Shown here one piece after another: positions 55,497 to 64,000 of a DNA stretch of 64,000 bases. The notes under the pieces are model-generated. The model had not been told where the DNA came from. It was given only the letters and a program-made list of their open reading frames with translations, and did no database searches. A program made the position numbers and the translations under genes. Positions within the stretch are counted from its first letter, which is position 1, and each line of letters starts with the position of its first letter. The DNA comes from Dyella terrae (lineage in GTDB: Bacteria > Pseudomonadota > Gammaproteobacteria > Xanthomonadales > Rhodanobacteraceae): the NCBI RefSeq assembly GCF_022394535.1, contig NZ_CP089414.1, positions 3,224,001-3,288,000 on the forward strand. Reading direction: 5' to 3'.

Positions 55497-57524
55497 ATGC
55501 CCCGTACTCGTACTATCGCAGGCGCCATCGCCGCCGCGCTGCTGATCAGCTCCCCGGCCTTCGCCGCCAAGTCCCAGTTCGACAGCGTTGTCGTGTTCGG
55601 CGACAGCCTGAGCGATGCCGGCAACATTTCCCTCGCCACCAACCCGGCCATCCAGCCGCCGCTGGAATTCACCACCAACCCTGGCGCGGTCACCGTGCAG
55701 AACGTGGCCGGGCATTACGGTTACAACCTCAGCGCCTCGCTGGCGGGTGGCACCGACTACGCCTGGGGTGGCGCCGGTGTACTGACCAATTCGCCGGGTA
55801 CCCCGTCGGCCGTGCCGACCATCACCACCCAGGTGAACGCCTACCTCGCAGGCGGCAAGTTCGACAGCAAGGCGCTGTACTCCATCTGGGGTGGCGCCAA
55901 TGACATCTTCTACGCCGCGACGGCCGCTGGCGCCGGTGCCACCGCGCAGCAGCTCATCCAGCAGAACGTAACCGCCACACTGGGCCAACTCGCCGCCAGC
56001 GGCCAGTACACCCAGGCGCAGATTGCGGCACTAACCCCGGCCATCACCCAGCAGGTGACGGCACAGGTAACCCAAGCCGTGCTCGCCAAGGCCGGCGTAT
56101 CCGGTTTCCTGACGGCCGACCAGGCTGCAGGCTCCATCGCTGCCGCCGCCCAGCAGGAAGTGAAGCTGATCGGCCAGATGCAGGCCGCCGGCGCCAAGAA
56201 CATCCTGGTGTTCAACCTGCCCAACATCGGCCTGACCCCGTCTGGCCTGGAGCAGGGCGCCAGCGCTGCCTCATCGCTGACCAGCCTCAGCCTGGTGTTC
56301 AACGGCACGCTCAACGCGGGCCTGGGCCAGCTGGGCAAGGGCATCGTCCCGGTCGACACCTACAGCCTGCTCAACGAGGTCATCGCCAACCCGACCGCGT
56401 TCGGCTTCACCAATGTCACCAACGAAGCCTGCGGCGTGGGCTCGAGTTCCGTGCAGTGCGGTCCGCAGGGTTCGGGCCTGCCGTATACCTACGCACCGGG
56501 CACCAACCAGACCTACCTGTTCGCCGATGGCGTCCACCCGACCACCGCGGCTGACGTGATGCTGGGCCAGTATGTGGTCTCCATCCTCAGCGCACCGGGC
56601 TACGCCTCGCTGCTGGCTGAAGCACCGCTGGCCTCGATCCAGGCTCAGAACCGCGCTATCCGCAAGCAGATGCTGGACGACGGCCAGGGTAGCGACACCC
56701 GCGTGTTTGCCAACGTTGACTACGGCGACCAGCGCTTTGACGGCAGCAGCAGCTCGCCGCGCACCAAGAGCAACAACGTCAACCTGACCATGGGCGCGGA
56801 CGTGCGCTTCAATGACAACTGGTCGGGCGGCGTGGCCATGAACATCGGCCAGCACAATGCCGATTACGACGGCGGTGGCGGCTACAAGCTGCAGGACGTG
56901 TCCGGCCTCGGTTACCTCACCTGGCACCAGGGCGGCGGCTACGTTGGCGGTTACGTCGACTTCGGTCAGGACAACTTCTCCGACATCGAGCGCAAGATCC
57001 AGATCGGCTCCCTGCTCCGCACCGAAACCGCCAAGGCGGACGGTAACCATGTCGGCGCCGGCCTTACCGGCGGCTACTGGTTCGAGATCAACGCGCTGCG
57101 CACCGGTCCGTTCGCTACGGTCGAGTGGCAGACGGTCAAGGTCAACAGCTTCAACGAATCCAGCAGCGACAGTACCGCCATGTGGTTCGGTAGCCAGCAG
57201 CGCGACTCGCAGGTGTCCACCCTCGGTTGGCGTCTGGAAGGTCAGTGGCAGGCCGGCAACACCATGTTGAAGCCGTACGCCGAACTGGCCTGGAACCACG
57301 ACAGCAAGGCAGATCCGCGCGAAGTCACCGCCGGCCTCAACGGCATGCAGGGCTCCTTCGCCCTGGTCGGCTTCACGCCGGACAAGACCTGGGGCACCGG
57401 CGACATCGGCCTGAGCGCTCAGTTCAACCAGGCCCTCAGCGGCTGGCTCGGCTACAGCGGCCGCTTCGGCGACAGCAGCCAGAAGTACAGCAGCGTCAAC
57501 CTGGGCATGAAGTACGCCTTCTAA
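55497..57524 (+). CDS. GDSL esterase autotransporter (EstA-like)
   Basis: A 675-residue type Va secreted esterase with signal peptide MPRTRTIAGAIAAALLISSP cut after AFA. The GDSL domain shows block I FGDSLSDAGN near residue 36, block III GGANDIFY near 131 and block V ADGVHPT near 343 (Asp and His). The C-terminal 270 residues are an autotransporter beta barrel (NVNLTMGADVRFN...) ending in Phe (MKYAF), the outer membrane signature. AAGGAG at 55481-55486 supports the start. It probably displays a lipase or esterase on the cell surface. Confidence 0.92.
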   Translation: MPRTRTIAGAIAAALLISSPAFAAKSQFDSVVVFGDSLSDAGNISLATNPAIQPPLEFTTNPGAVTVQNVAGHYGYNLSASLAGGTDYAWGGAGVLTNSPGTPSAVPTITTQVNAYLAGGKFDSKALYSIWGGANDIFYAATAAGAGATAQQLIQQNVTATLGQLAASGQYTQAQIAALTPAITQQVTAQVTQAVLAKAGVSGFLTADQAAGSIAAAAQQEVKLIGQMQAAGAKNILVFNLPNIGLTPSGLEQGASAASSLTSLSLVFNGTLNAGLGQLGKGIVPVDTYSLLNEVIANPTAFGFTNVTNEACGVGSSSVQCGPQGSGLPYTYAPGTNQTYLFADGVHPTTAADVMLGQYVVSILSAPGYASLLAEAPLASIQAQNRAIRKQMLDDGQGSDTRVFANVDYGDQRFDGSSSSPRTKSNNVNLTMGADVRFNDNWSGGVAMNIGQHNADYDGGGGYKLQDVSGLGYLTWHQGGGYVGGYVDFGQDNFSDIERKIQIGSLLRTETAKADGNHVGAGLTGGYWFEINALRTGPFATVEWQTVKVNSFNESSSDSTAMWFGSQQRDSQVSTLGWRLEGQWQAGNTMLKPYAELAWNHDSKADPREVTAGLNGMQGSFALVGFTPDKTWGTGDIGLSAQFNQALSGWLGYSGRFGDSSQKYSSVNLGMKYAF

Positions 57525-57548
57525 GGTCTACGTTGGTTCTGCAGAAAA

Positions 57549-57578
57549 GCCGTCCGCGTGAGCGGGCGGCTTTTTTTT
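57549..57578 (+). terminator. intrinsic terminator after the esterase gene
   Basis: GCCGTCCGC pairs with GCGGGCGGC around a short GTGA loop (one G-T pair) and is followed by eight T, 24 bases after the stop. Confidence 0.95.
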
Positions 57579-57763
57579 GGGTGCGAAGCACATGCGATGC
57601 GCAGCTCCGCTGCACGAGCCGGCGGCTTGCCGCTTTTGACCTTCGGGCCCCCTGTGCGGCGGTGAGGGGTGGACGACAAGGCCCGCAGGGGAATCGGCAG
57701 GAGGTCGAAACGCCCGCCGCGTAGGCGGCCAGATCACCGCCACGCGACAATCAAACACCGGGG

Positions 57764-57794
57764 CTCTGGACCCCTGCCTGCGCAGGGGTGACGG
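57764..57794 (+). repeat. single REP-like arm
   Basis: CTCTGGACCCCTGCCTGCGC followed by AGGGGTGACGG is a diverged copy of the right arms at 4353 and 7240, without a partner. It lies in the 420-base gene-free stretch after the esterase terminator. Confidence 0.65.
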
Positions 57795-57811
57795 CTAAAG
57801 ATGAAACGCTG

Positions 57812-57878
57812 AGGCGAGCACCCGACCTTTACCCCCTTTTCGGGGCTCAGCCCAACCCTCTCCCCAAAGGGGAGAGGG
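57812..57878. repeat. copy of the CCCTCTCCCC hairpin repeat
   Basis: GCGAGCACCCG at 57814 and CCCTCTCCCC/GGGGAGAGGG (57856-57878) repeat the blocks seen at 43204-43294 in the same order. Confidence 0.65.
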
Positions 57879-57942
57879 AGAAGAGCGCGCCTTTCCGCCG
57901 ACCCAATCGTTTGGACGTCCATACACCCAAACGCCAGACAAG

Positions 57943-57974
57943 AAAAAAGCCGCCAGCTTTCGCCGGCGGCTTTT
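57943..57974 (-). terminator. intrinsic terminator of the YbaY-like gene
   Basis: AAAAAGCCGCC (57943-57954) pairs with GGCGGCTTTT (57965-57974) with one bulge. Read on the minus strand the hairpin is followed by a T run, 23 bases beyond the lipoprotein stop. Confidence 0.85.
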
Positions 57975-57997
57975 CTCGAATTCGGAACCGTGAGGGC

Positions 57998-58855
57998 TTA
58001 CTTGCCCTTGCCGTTCGTCGCCAGGCCAAGAATGGTCTGCGCCTGCTTCTGCAGGCTAGCTGCTTCGTCGTCCGCCAGCGGCGAGCTCTTGCCGCCCTGG
58101 TCGTTGGTCTTCAGCACCAGGGTGCCATCGGAGATCCACGCCGCGCGCTCGGTCGAGGTCGGCTTGGCGTCCTTGCTGGACTTCTTCTGCTGCACGACCA
58201 CCCACGGCTTGCCGTCCTTGTAGGCGTAATCGGTGCTGGTGAAGCCCTTGTCGCCGTAGTCGACTTCTTCGCGGATGAACTTCACATCACCGGCCTGGCG
58301 GAACACCTGCCAGCCACGCGACACCTTGTCTTCCAGCTTGGTGCCGCTGCTGATCTTCATGCCACCGATCTGCTTCTGCACGGAAGTGAAAGCTGCCAGC
58401 TCCTTCTCGCCCGGGGTCTGCTCGGGGAAGAGTTGCACATTCAGGCCGGTGGACGGCTTGCCATTGAGCACCGGCGTCTGCAAGCGCGGCTTATAGGTAC
58501 GCTCGCCGTCGGTCAGCACGGCCTGGAGCACGTACACGCCAGCCGGGTTCACGTCAGCGGCATTGAACGGCAGCTCGAAGGAGATCGGCAGCGTATTGGC
58601 CGGCTCGACCGTCTTGGTCGCGAGCGGCTTGCTGTCCTGCTGGCTCACGTCGATCAGGGTCAGGTCAAGCTTGGCGGCCGCCGAAACGCTGCTGCCTTCG
58701 GGCACGGACACTTGGCCGGTGACCTGATTCGCCTGTGCCGGCGTCTGGGCGGCGTTGCCACCTTCGGCGCCACCTTGGGACGACTGGGAAGAATTACCGC
58801 AGCCGGCGAGAGCCAAAGCGGCGACCGACATCAGCGACCAAACAAGACGGCGCAT
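57998..58855 (-). CDS. YbaY-like lipoprotein
   Basis: A 285-residue protein with lipoprotein signal MRRLVWSLMSVAALALAGC. A Ser/Gly/Asn linker of about 20 residues follows. Residues of about 42-150 form a YbaY/YscW-type beta domain (TGQVSVPEGSSVSAAAKLDL, FELPFNAADVNPAGVYVLQA). A second half (QVFRQAGDVKFIREEVDYGD...) is unknown. Likely in the outer membrane facing the periplasm. YscW pilotins share the first domain, but no secretion system is nearby. Confidence 0.75.
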   Translation of the reverse strand: MRRLVWSLMSVAALALAGCGNSSQSSQGGAEGGNAAQTPAQANQVTGQVSVPEGSSVSAAAKLDLTLIDVSQQDSKPLATKTVEPANTLPISFELPFNAADVNPAGVYVLQAVLTDGERTYKPRLQTPVLNGKPSTGLNVQLFPEQTPGEKELAAFTSVQKQIGGMKISSGTKLEDKVSRGWQVFRQAGDVKFIREEVDYGDKGFTSTDYAYKDGKPWVVVQQKKSSKDAKPTSTERAAWISDGTLVLKTNDQGGKSSPLADDEAASLQKQAQTILGLATNGKGK

Positions 58856-59027
58856 GGGAAACCTCTATCGAATGTCAGGGCTAGCGCGAGAACCAACAGG
58901 CGCCCAACACGCCTCGTGCTCTACACGGGGGAAGTTATCAGGATAGCCCAAAGGTAAGGCCTTGTAAAAGTTGGCTCCATGCGCTTGCGTATGCAAAAGC
59001 GAATGGCCGCCCAAATGGTCCATGAAC

Positions 59028-59056
59028 AAAAAGGGCGGCCCGGTCTGGGCCGCCCT
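59028..59056 (-). terminator. intrinsic terminator of the TonB receptor gene
   Basis: On the minus strand AAGGGCGGCCC pairs with GGGCCGCCC followed by TTTTTG, 22 bases beyond the stop codon. Confidence 0.9.
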
Positions 59057-59077
59057 TCGTGGTTGCATCGATGTCGC

Positions 59078-61987
59078 TTAGAAACGCTGCGAGTACTTCA
59101 GGTAATAGAAACGACCGATGTCAAAGCCGCCGTAATACACGAACGAGCTGGCTGGCTTCGTGTACATGATGGGCCCTTGCTTATCGAACACGTTGTTGGC
59201 GCCGACCGAGATGATGCCCTTCCACGGCAGCGTCCAGCGGAACTGCACGTCGTTGAACGTCGTGCTGCCCACGTGACGCATGGGCGAGGCACCGTTGAAC
59301 GGATCGACGTGGTTCGGTTCGTTGCACTCGGTCGTGAACGAGCACTTCTCGGTCATACCGGAGTAGTAACGCACCGTCCAGGTCGCGCCGAAGATGCCCT
59401 TGCTCCAGTCCAACGTCACGTTGGAGCGGGTGCGGAAGGTAACGCCGGCACTGTTGGCCACGCCCACGAACGGCTGCACCTTGGTGGACGGGTTATCGTC
59501 CGCCTTGATGTTGAGGTAGTCGACGTAGGTCGTATTCCAGCGGGCCACGAACTGACCGATCGATTCCAGCGAGAAGCGGTAGTTCACGCCGAAGTCGTAA
59601 CCGGCTGTCTTCTCCCAACCCTTGTTGGTCAAACCGTAGTACATGTTGGTGATGGCGCCGGTGGACGGATCGCGCTGGAAGCTCGTGCAACGCGAAGCGA
59701 TGCCGCCGGAGTAGCAGTCATCCAAAATGTTCTGCACGGTATCGGCCGAGATCAGGTTCTTGATGTCGATCCGGTACCAGTCCAACGAGACGTCGAAGCC
59801 TTCGATGTAGTGCGGGCTGTAGATCATGCCCAGCGTACGGGTCGTGGCGGTTTCCGGCGTCAGGTTGGGGTTGGAGCCGTTGGTGAACTGGTAGTTCGAC
59901 TGGCACGGATACGTGGTGCACGGCACGAGTGCCTGGCCAAGCTGGTGGAAGTTCGCAGCCACCGTCGGCTGGCCACCAAAGCCCGAACCGCAACGCGCCG
60001 CCACCGCTGGGTTGCCCTTGGCTGAGCCACGGGTGGCATCGCACGGGTCGATATACGACTCGAAGCTGCCACCGACGCCGCCGTAGAGGTCGGAAATGGT
60101 CGGCGCGCGGAAACCCTGCGCCCAGCTGCCGCGCACCAGCAGGTCATCAATCGGCTTCCACTTGAGGCCGAACTTGCTGTTGGTGGTGCTACCGAAGTTG
60201 TTGTAGTCGGAGTAACGCGTGGCCACGTTCACCGATAGCTCGCGAGCCATGGTCATGTCACGCAGCAGGGGCGCGTCCAGTTCCAGGTAGGCTTCGTTCA
60301 CCCGGTACTTGCCAGACGTGGTGGTCGCCGCCAGACCCGAGCTGAGGCCCGCCTGGTTGAACGCGTCAGGCACGAAGCGACCTTCTTCTTCACGATGCTC
60401 CACACCGGCAGCGATACCCAGGTCGCCACCCGGCAGCGAGAACCAGGTGCCCGCGATGTTGGCGGTATAGTCGACCGTGGTGGTCCTGCCGGTGTCGTGG
60501 TACTCGGGAAACAGGAACTTCTGCAGCGCCGGATCCGACAGCGAACCCGCACCCGCCTGACCGTAGGCCAGTAACGGATTCCACGGCACGCAGCCGGCAA
60601 TCGCCTTGCCGTTGGTACCGCAATGCACCTTGCCGTCCGAACCCAGGAACGACGGGCCCAGCGCCGACCCGGCGTTCACCAGGTTGAAGTCGCCGTGGCC
60701 GATCTTCAGCATGTTATTGCGATTGGTCATCGCGCCCACGTCCCAGTTGAACGTGTGACCGCCTAGATCAAAGTAGCCTTCGAAGCCCGCCGTCCAGCGA
60801 TAGGTCTCCAGCTCGCTATCGGTCGTACGGGGCATTTCCCAGCCGCGGCGGGTGAAGTTGGCGGTCTTGCCCAGCGGGTTGAAGTAACTGCCGGCATCCA
60901 GCGGCGTGCCGAACGAGCTCGACTGGTAGGGATAGCCCGCGATCTGCTGTTCCGTCTTGCGCTTGTTGTAGAGGAAGTCCGTCTTGAACGCGATGTTCTC
61001 GTCCAGGTTGTACTTGCCCGCGACGAACAGCGAAGTACGCTGGCTACCCGTCTGCAGCATCATCTGCTGGTTCGAGTTGGCGTACTGGTCTGTCGTCTGC
61101 GGGCGGTAGTTCGCGAAGTTGCGCGTATCGCTACCCGGCGTCGGCACGCAGTTCGGGTACTTCTTGGTGCTCGCATTCAGCGGGCCGCACGGGGCGTTCA
61201 CGAGGGCGCCGTACTGACTCACCGCACTCCAGCCAGCCGTCGGCTGCGGGTGGTTCGGGCCCGAGGGGTATTCGCTGAATTCGCGATCCTTGGCCCATAC
61301 CGGGTCTTCCTTCACGTACTGCGCGCTCATCATGAGCGAGCCGCGGTCGTTGGCGGTGCCTAGCGTGAAGTCGTAGATCTGCTTCTTGCCGTCGCCTTGG
61401 TCGTACTCGCCCACGTAGGCGTTTGCTTCAGCGCCGGTGTAATTGCTGCGGGTGATCACGTTCACCACGCCTGCGATGGCGTCTGAACCGTAGATCGAGG
61501 AGCCGCCGTCCTTCAGCACTTCGATGCGCTCGATGGCGGACATCGGAATCTGGTTCAGGTCCTGCAGGCCGGTGGTGTTCGCGCCAAGACGCTTGCCGTT
61601 GACCAAAACCAGGGTGCGGTTGGGACCGATGTTGCGCAGGTCGACGTAGTAACCGCCTACGTTTTCACCCGAGGACAGCGCATTGGCGCGGCTGATCGGC
61701 GGCGAACCCACTTCCGTGAGGTTCTGCAGGACGTCGGCAACCGAGGTGAAGCCCTGGTTCTCCAATTGCTTGCGGTCGATCATGATGACCGGCTGCGCCG
61801 TTTCCACGTCGACGCGCGGAATGCGCGAACCGGTGACGGTGACGGCTTCCAGCTTCTTGGCTTCACCCGGGATAGGACCGGTAGCGTCCTGCGCCAGGAC
61901 CGGCGCCGCCACCACGAAGGTACCTACGGACAGTGCCACACGCACGGCCACCGTAAGTTTATTATCAACTTTCTTGCGGAACTGCAT
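59078..61987 (-). CDS. TonB-dependent receptor
   Basis: A 969-residue outer membrane transporter starting MQFRKKVDNKLTVAVRVALS at 61987 with GGGGAG six bases upstream. The signal peptide ends near VLAQD. A TonB-box-like LEAVTVTGSRIPR lies near residue 49. The plug domain runs to about 190 (LVLVNGKRLGANTTGLQDLN, IERIEVLKDGGSSIYGSDAI, VVNVITRSN). The rest is a 22-strand-type barrel with large loops and ends in Phe (YLKYSQRF). Plug and loop style match the oligopeptide, saccharide or unknown-substrate receptors abundant in xanthomonads; substrate not assignable. Confidence 0.93.
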   Translation of the reverse strand: MQFRKKVDNKLTVAVRVALSVGTFVVAAPVLAQDATGPIPGEAKKLEAVTVTGSRIPRVDVETAQPVIMIDRKQLENQGFTSVADVLQNLTEVGSPPISRANALSSGENVGGYYVDLRNIGPNRTLVLVNGKRLGANTTGLQDLNQIPMSAIERIEVLKDGGSSIYGSDAIAGVVNVITRSNYTGAEANAYVGEYDQGDGKKQIYDFTLGTANDRGSLMMSAQYVKEDPVWAKDREFSEYPSGPNHPQPTAGWSAVSQYGALVNAPCGPLNASTKKYPNCVPTPGSDTRNFANYRPQTTDQYANSNQQMMLQTGSQRTSLFVAGKYNLDENIAFKTDFLYNKRKTEQQIAGYPYQSSSFGTPLDAGSYFNPLGKTANFTRRGWEMPRTTDSELETYRWTAGFEGYFDLGGHTFNWDVGAMTNRNNMLKIGHGDFNLVNAGSALGPSFLGSDGKVHCGTNGKAIAGCVPWNPLLAYGQAGAGSLSDPALQKFLFPEYHDTGRTTTVDYTANIAGTWFSLPGGDLGIAAGVEHREEEGRFVPDAFNQAGLSSGLAATTTSGKYRVNEAYLELDAPLLRDMTMARELSVNVATRYSDYNNFGSTTNSKFGLKWKPIDDLLVRGSWAQGFRAPTISDLYGGVGGSFESYIDPCDATRGSAKGNPAVAARCGSGFGGQPTVAANFHQLGQALVPCTTYPCQSNYQFTNGSNPNLTPETATTRTLGMIYSPHYIEGFDVSLDWYRIDIKNLISADTVQNILDDCYSGGIASRCTSFQRDPSTGAITNMYYGLTNKGWEKTAGYDFGVNYRFSLESIGQFVARWNTTYVDYLNIKADDNPSTKVQPFVGVANSAGVTFRTRSNVTLDWSKGIFGATWTVRYYSGMTEKCSFTTECNEPNHVDPFNGASPMRHVGSTTFNDVQFRWTLPWKGIISVGANNVFDKQGPIMYTKPASSFVYYGGFDIGRFYYLKYSQRF

Positions 61988-62313
61988 ATTTACTCCCCAG
62001 TAAAAGACGTCGGCCCCAACCGACGCCAAAAGGCCGCCTTGCTATGCAAGTGGCAGGTTCTGAAGGCGTTGCACCTCAGAACTTGCTGTCTGCCAGCTGA
62101 ACAAGCCGGCGGATTCGTGATTACCAATTCGCAACCATTGCGTTCTTGATCTCGGTAGAAGTTGCTCCTTGTGAGCCACAACTACCAAGAACTTACGACC
62201 TTATGGGAAAATTCTTGCGAATGTCAACGCTTTCGTAACGCTTGCTTCACGTTGAGATTCGGTTTTCAAGGCCACGCTCCTACTCACAAGTCGCCATCCG
62301 CCAGGAAAATGCG

Positions 62314-62883
62314 ATGAATATGCAAAAAATTTCGACCAACGAGTCCTCATCCACCTTTGCTGACCGCATCAAAGTGCTGATCCAGCGGGTGGGCAGCGTC
62401 ACCGAGATCGCACGTATGTGCGGGTTCTCCGAAGGCGTCGTGCGCAGCTGGCGCGACGGCAACACGGACCCGTCGCGCGCACGTTGCGTCACGCTGGCCA
62501 AGACCCTGGGTATTTCCCTGGTGTGGCTGGTGGCTGGCGAAGGGCAGATTCAGGTCACGGACGCCATGGCCTCGGGCGAAGATCTGCCGAATGCGGAAGC
62601 ATCGGCCAACCGCCATCGGTCCAAGCTGCGCACCGCGGCAGACACCCTGCATGCCAGCGGCCTGGCCATGGATCCGAGCCGCCTGAACACGGCGCTCCGC
62701 ATCCTGCAGTCAGAGCTGGATCTGGCCGAGAGTCGCCTGACCTTGGCGGACAACGCCGACATGCTGGCTGACCTTTACGAGATCCTGGGTCCGGGCGGCA
62801 ACGACGTCGACGCCACGGCCATGGTGTCGTTCAATCAGCGTCTGCACGAGCGCGTGAAGCGCGGTCGCCAGATCGTTGCATAA
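62314..62883 (+). CDS. helix-turn-helix (XRE/CI-like) regulator
   Basis: A 189-residue protein starting MNMQKISTNESSSTFADRI at 62314 after CAGGAAA. The HTH lies at residues of about 22-75 (SVTEIARMCGFSEGVVRSWR and LAKTLGISLVWLVAGEG), of the type in phage CI and bacterial toxin or stress regulators. The C-terminal half is helical (LNTALRILQSELDLAESRLT). It is divergent from the TonB receptor gene and may control it, as shared intergenic space suggests. Confidence 0.8.
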   Translation: MNMQKISTNESSSTFADRIKVLIQRVGSVTEIARMCGFSEGVVRSWRDGNTDPSRARCVTLAKTLGISLVWLVAGEGQIQVTDAMASGEDLPNAEASANRHRSKLRTAADTLHASGLAMDPSRLNTALRILQSELDLAESRLTLADNADMLADLYEILGPGGNDVDATAMVSFNQRLHERVKRGRQIVA

Positions 62884-62906
62884 GGTGCTGACCTCGCTCC
62901 TGGCAT

Positions 62907-62939
62907 AAAAAAACGGCAGCCGCCTGGCTGCCGTTTTTT
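62907..62939. terminator. bidirectional terminator between HTH gene and glyS
   Basis: A run of A, then CGGCAGCC pairing with GGCTGCCG, then six T: a symmetric hairpin that ends the HTH gene on + and glyS on -. Confidence 0.95.
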
Positions 62940-62959
62940 GTGGGCGATGACCCGCCGCG

Positions 62960-64000
62960 TTACAGGCGGGCGATGTCGGCGATGGCACCGAATTGCGCCT
63001 TGAGCTGGCCCAGCAGGGCCAGTCGGTTGGCGCGCACGGCCGGGTTGTCTGCGTTCACCAGCACGCTGTCGAAGAAGGCGTCCACCGGCGCCTGCAACTG
63101 GGCGAGACGCGTTAGCACCGCGGCGTAGTCGCCAGCCTGCAGCGGCGCCACCGTATCGGCGCGGGCCGCGTCGAGCGCGGCATGCAGTGCACGCTCAGCA
63201 TCTGCCTCGAAATGAGCCGGATCCACCGAAGTGCCCACCGGCACGGCACCCGCCTCCTCAGCCTGCTTGCGCAGAATGTTGGCGACGCGCTTGTTGGCGG
63301 CGGCCAGGCTCAGCGCTTCCGACCGGCGGCCGAACTCGCCCACCGCACGCAGGCGGCGATCGAAATCGACCAAACTGGACGGTGATACGGCCAGCACAGC
63401 CTCGAACTGTTCGGTAGTGAAGCCCTGCTCGGCGTAATAGCCGCGCAGGCGATCGAGCACGAATTCCACCAGTTCGTCGGCGAGCACCGCCCGACGCTTG
63501 CCCGCATCGAGCGCGGGCGCCTTGCCGTCCTTGCCCGGCTTAAGGCCAGCCGCGAGCGCGGCTTCTGGCAACAATTCCAGCGCCTCGACAAAGCTGCCGC
63601 GCAGGTCGAGCTCAAGACCGCCTTCGACCAGCGTACGCGCAAGACCGAGCGCGGCGCGGCGCAACGCGAACGGATCCTTGTTACCGCTCGGCTTCATACC
63701 GACGGCAAAGATGCCTGCCAGCGTGTCGAACCGATCCGCTACGGCGAGCACCTGGCCAACCTTGCCAGCCGCGATGGCGTCGCCGGCGAAACGGGGCTGG
63801 TAGTAGCTGTCCAGCGCGTCGGCCACGTCCTTCGCCTCACCGTGGTGCGAGGCGTAATAACGGCCCATCACACCCTGCAATTCGGGGAATTCACCGACCA
63901 TACGGGTGAGCAGATCGCATTTGCTGAGTGCCGCCGCACGCGTCGCCGCGCCGGCATCCACGCCCACGCGAGCGGCGATGATGCGAGCCAGCTCGGCCGC
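62960..64000 (-). CDS. glyS: glycyl-tRNA synthetase beta subunit, C-terminal part
   Basis: The last 346 codons; the gene continues beyond the right edge. Signatures are KCDLLTRMVGEFPELQGVMG, GRYYASHHGEAKDVADAL, KVGQVLAVADRFDTLAGIF and GNKDPFALRRAALGLAR, which belong to the HD-like and tail regions of GlyS. The C-terminal anticodon-binding helical domain (FFDSVLVNADNPAVRANRLA) is complete. It pairs with GlyQ to charge tRNA-Gly. Confidence 0.96.
   Translation of the reverse strand, partial: AAELARIIAARVGVDAGAATRAAALSKCDLLTRMVGEFPELQGVMGRYYASHHGEAKDVADALDSYYQPRFAGDAIAAGKVGQVLAVADRFDTLAGIFAVGMKPSGNKDPFALRRAALGLARTLVEGGLELDLRGSFVEALELLPEAALAAGLKPGKDGKAPALDAGKRRAVLADELVEFVLDRLRGYYAEQGFTTEQFEAVLAVSPSSLVDFDRRLRAVGEFGRRSEALSLAAANKRVANILRKQAEEAGAVPVGTSVDPAHFEADAERALHAALDAARADTVAPLQAGDYAAVLTRLAQLQAPVDAFFDSVLVNADNPAVRANRLALLGQLKAQFGAIADIARL

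Overview
The window is chromosomal DNA, GC-rich outside one accessory stretch, from a gammaproteobacterium of the Xanthomonadales/Lysobacterales. It is most likely a member of Rhodanobacteraceae (Dyella/Luteibacter/Rhodanobacter-like). This is inferred from the gene order, the LeuC, BioC and PepN sequence style, and the dispersed REP-type and structured palindromes; no 16S gene is present. Most of the window is core metabolism in tightly packed operons with 4-bp ATGA overlaps.

Layout. 1-11140: a branched-chain amino acid supercluster (leuA 3' end, ilvE, leuC, leuD, leuB, ilvD, ilvC, ilvG, ilvM, ilvA), all on +, broken into three transcriptional blocks by two paired-REP (REPIN-like) elements. 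leuC carries a one-base deletion. 11180-14265 (-): a secreted protein coupled to a WG-repeat/DUF2167 membrane protein. 14474-18629: a VOC protein, ubiA, and a self-contained DGPF/PhnB/ECF42 sigma cassette interrupted by a three-stem structured element. 18743-21833: small genes of unknown role, a SUKH protein, a DoxX-like protein and an AhpD-like protein.

22033-34268 is accessory. It holds small, mostly +-strand genes of unknown function: membrane proteins, lipoproteins, an Imm35/YrhB-like protein, a CPBP protease, a hydrolase with Cys at the nucleophile position, a SnoaL-like protein and an ABM monooxygenase. Nine copies of a 24-bp palindrome, all in one orientation, lie between or at the ends of these genes. 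The block also holds a RIO-type kinase, a possible MITE, and a YjjJ/HipA-type kinase gene with four repeated motifs upstream. Several genes here, and one lipoprotein at 40.7 kb, are shifted out of frame at G/C homopolymers. Where one length fixes the frame, it is one base shorter than written. That suggests base-calling error, though phase variation cannot be excluded.

34536-40313: comF (-), then a biotin operon (bioB, bioF, trhO, bioH, bioC) with a candidate BirA operator. 40382-48024: a lipoprotein, tag, an EamA transporter, a PhnA-type protein, a PLP dehydratase, an aldose epimerase and pepN. 48024-57524: repeats, mnmG, a GYF/RDD membrane protein, a CadC-like regulator with a short periplasmic tail, tex and an EstA-like autotransporter esterase. 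57549-64000: terminators, a YbaY-like lipoprotein, a large TonB-dependent receptor, a helix-turn-helix protein and the 3' part of glyS.

Genes that clearly work together are the Leu/Ile/Val enzymes, the biotin genes (bioA and bioD must lie elsewhere), the ECF42 sigma factor with its DGPF/PhnB partners, and the WG/DUF2167 pair.
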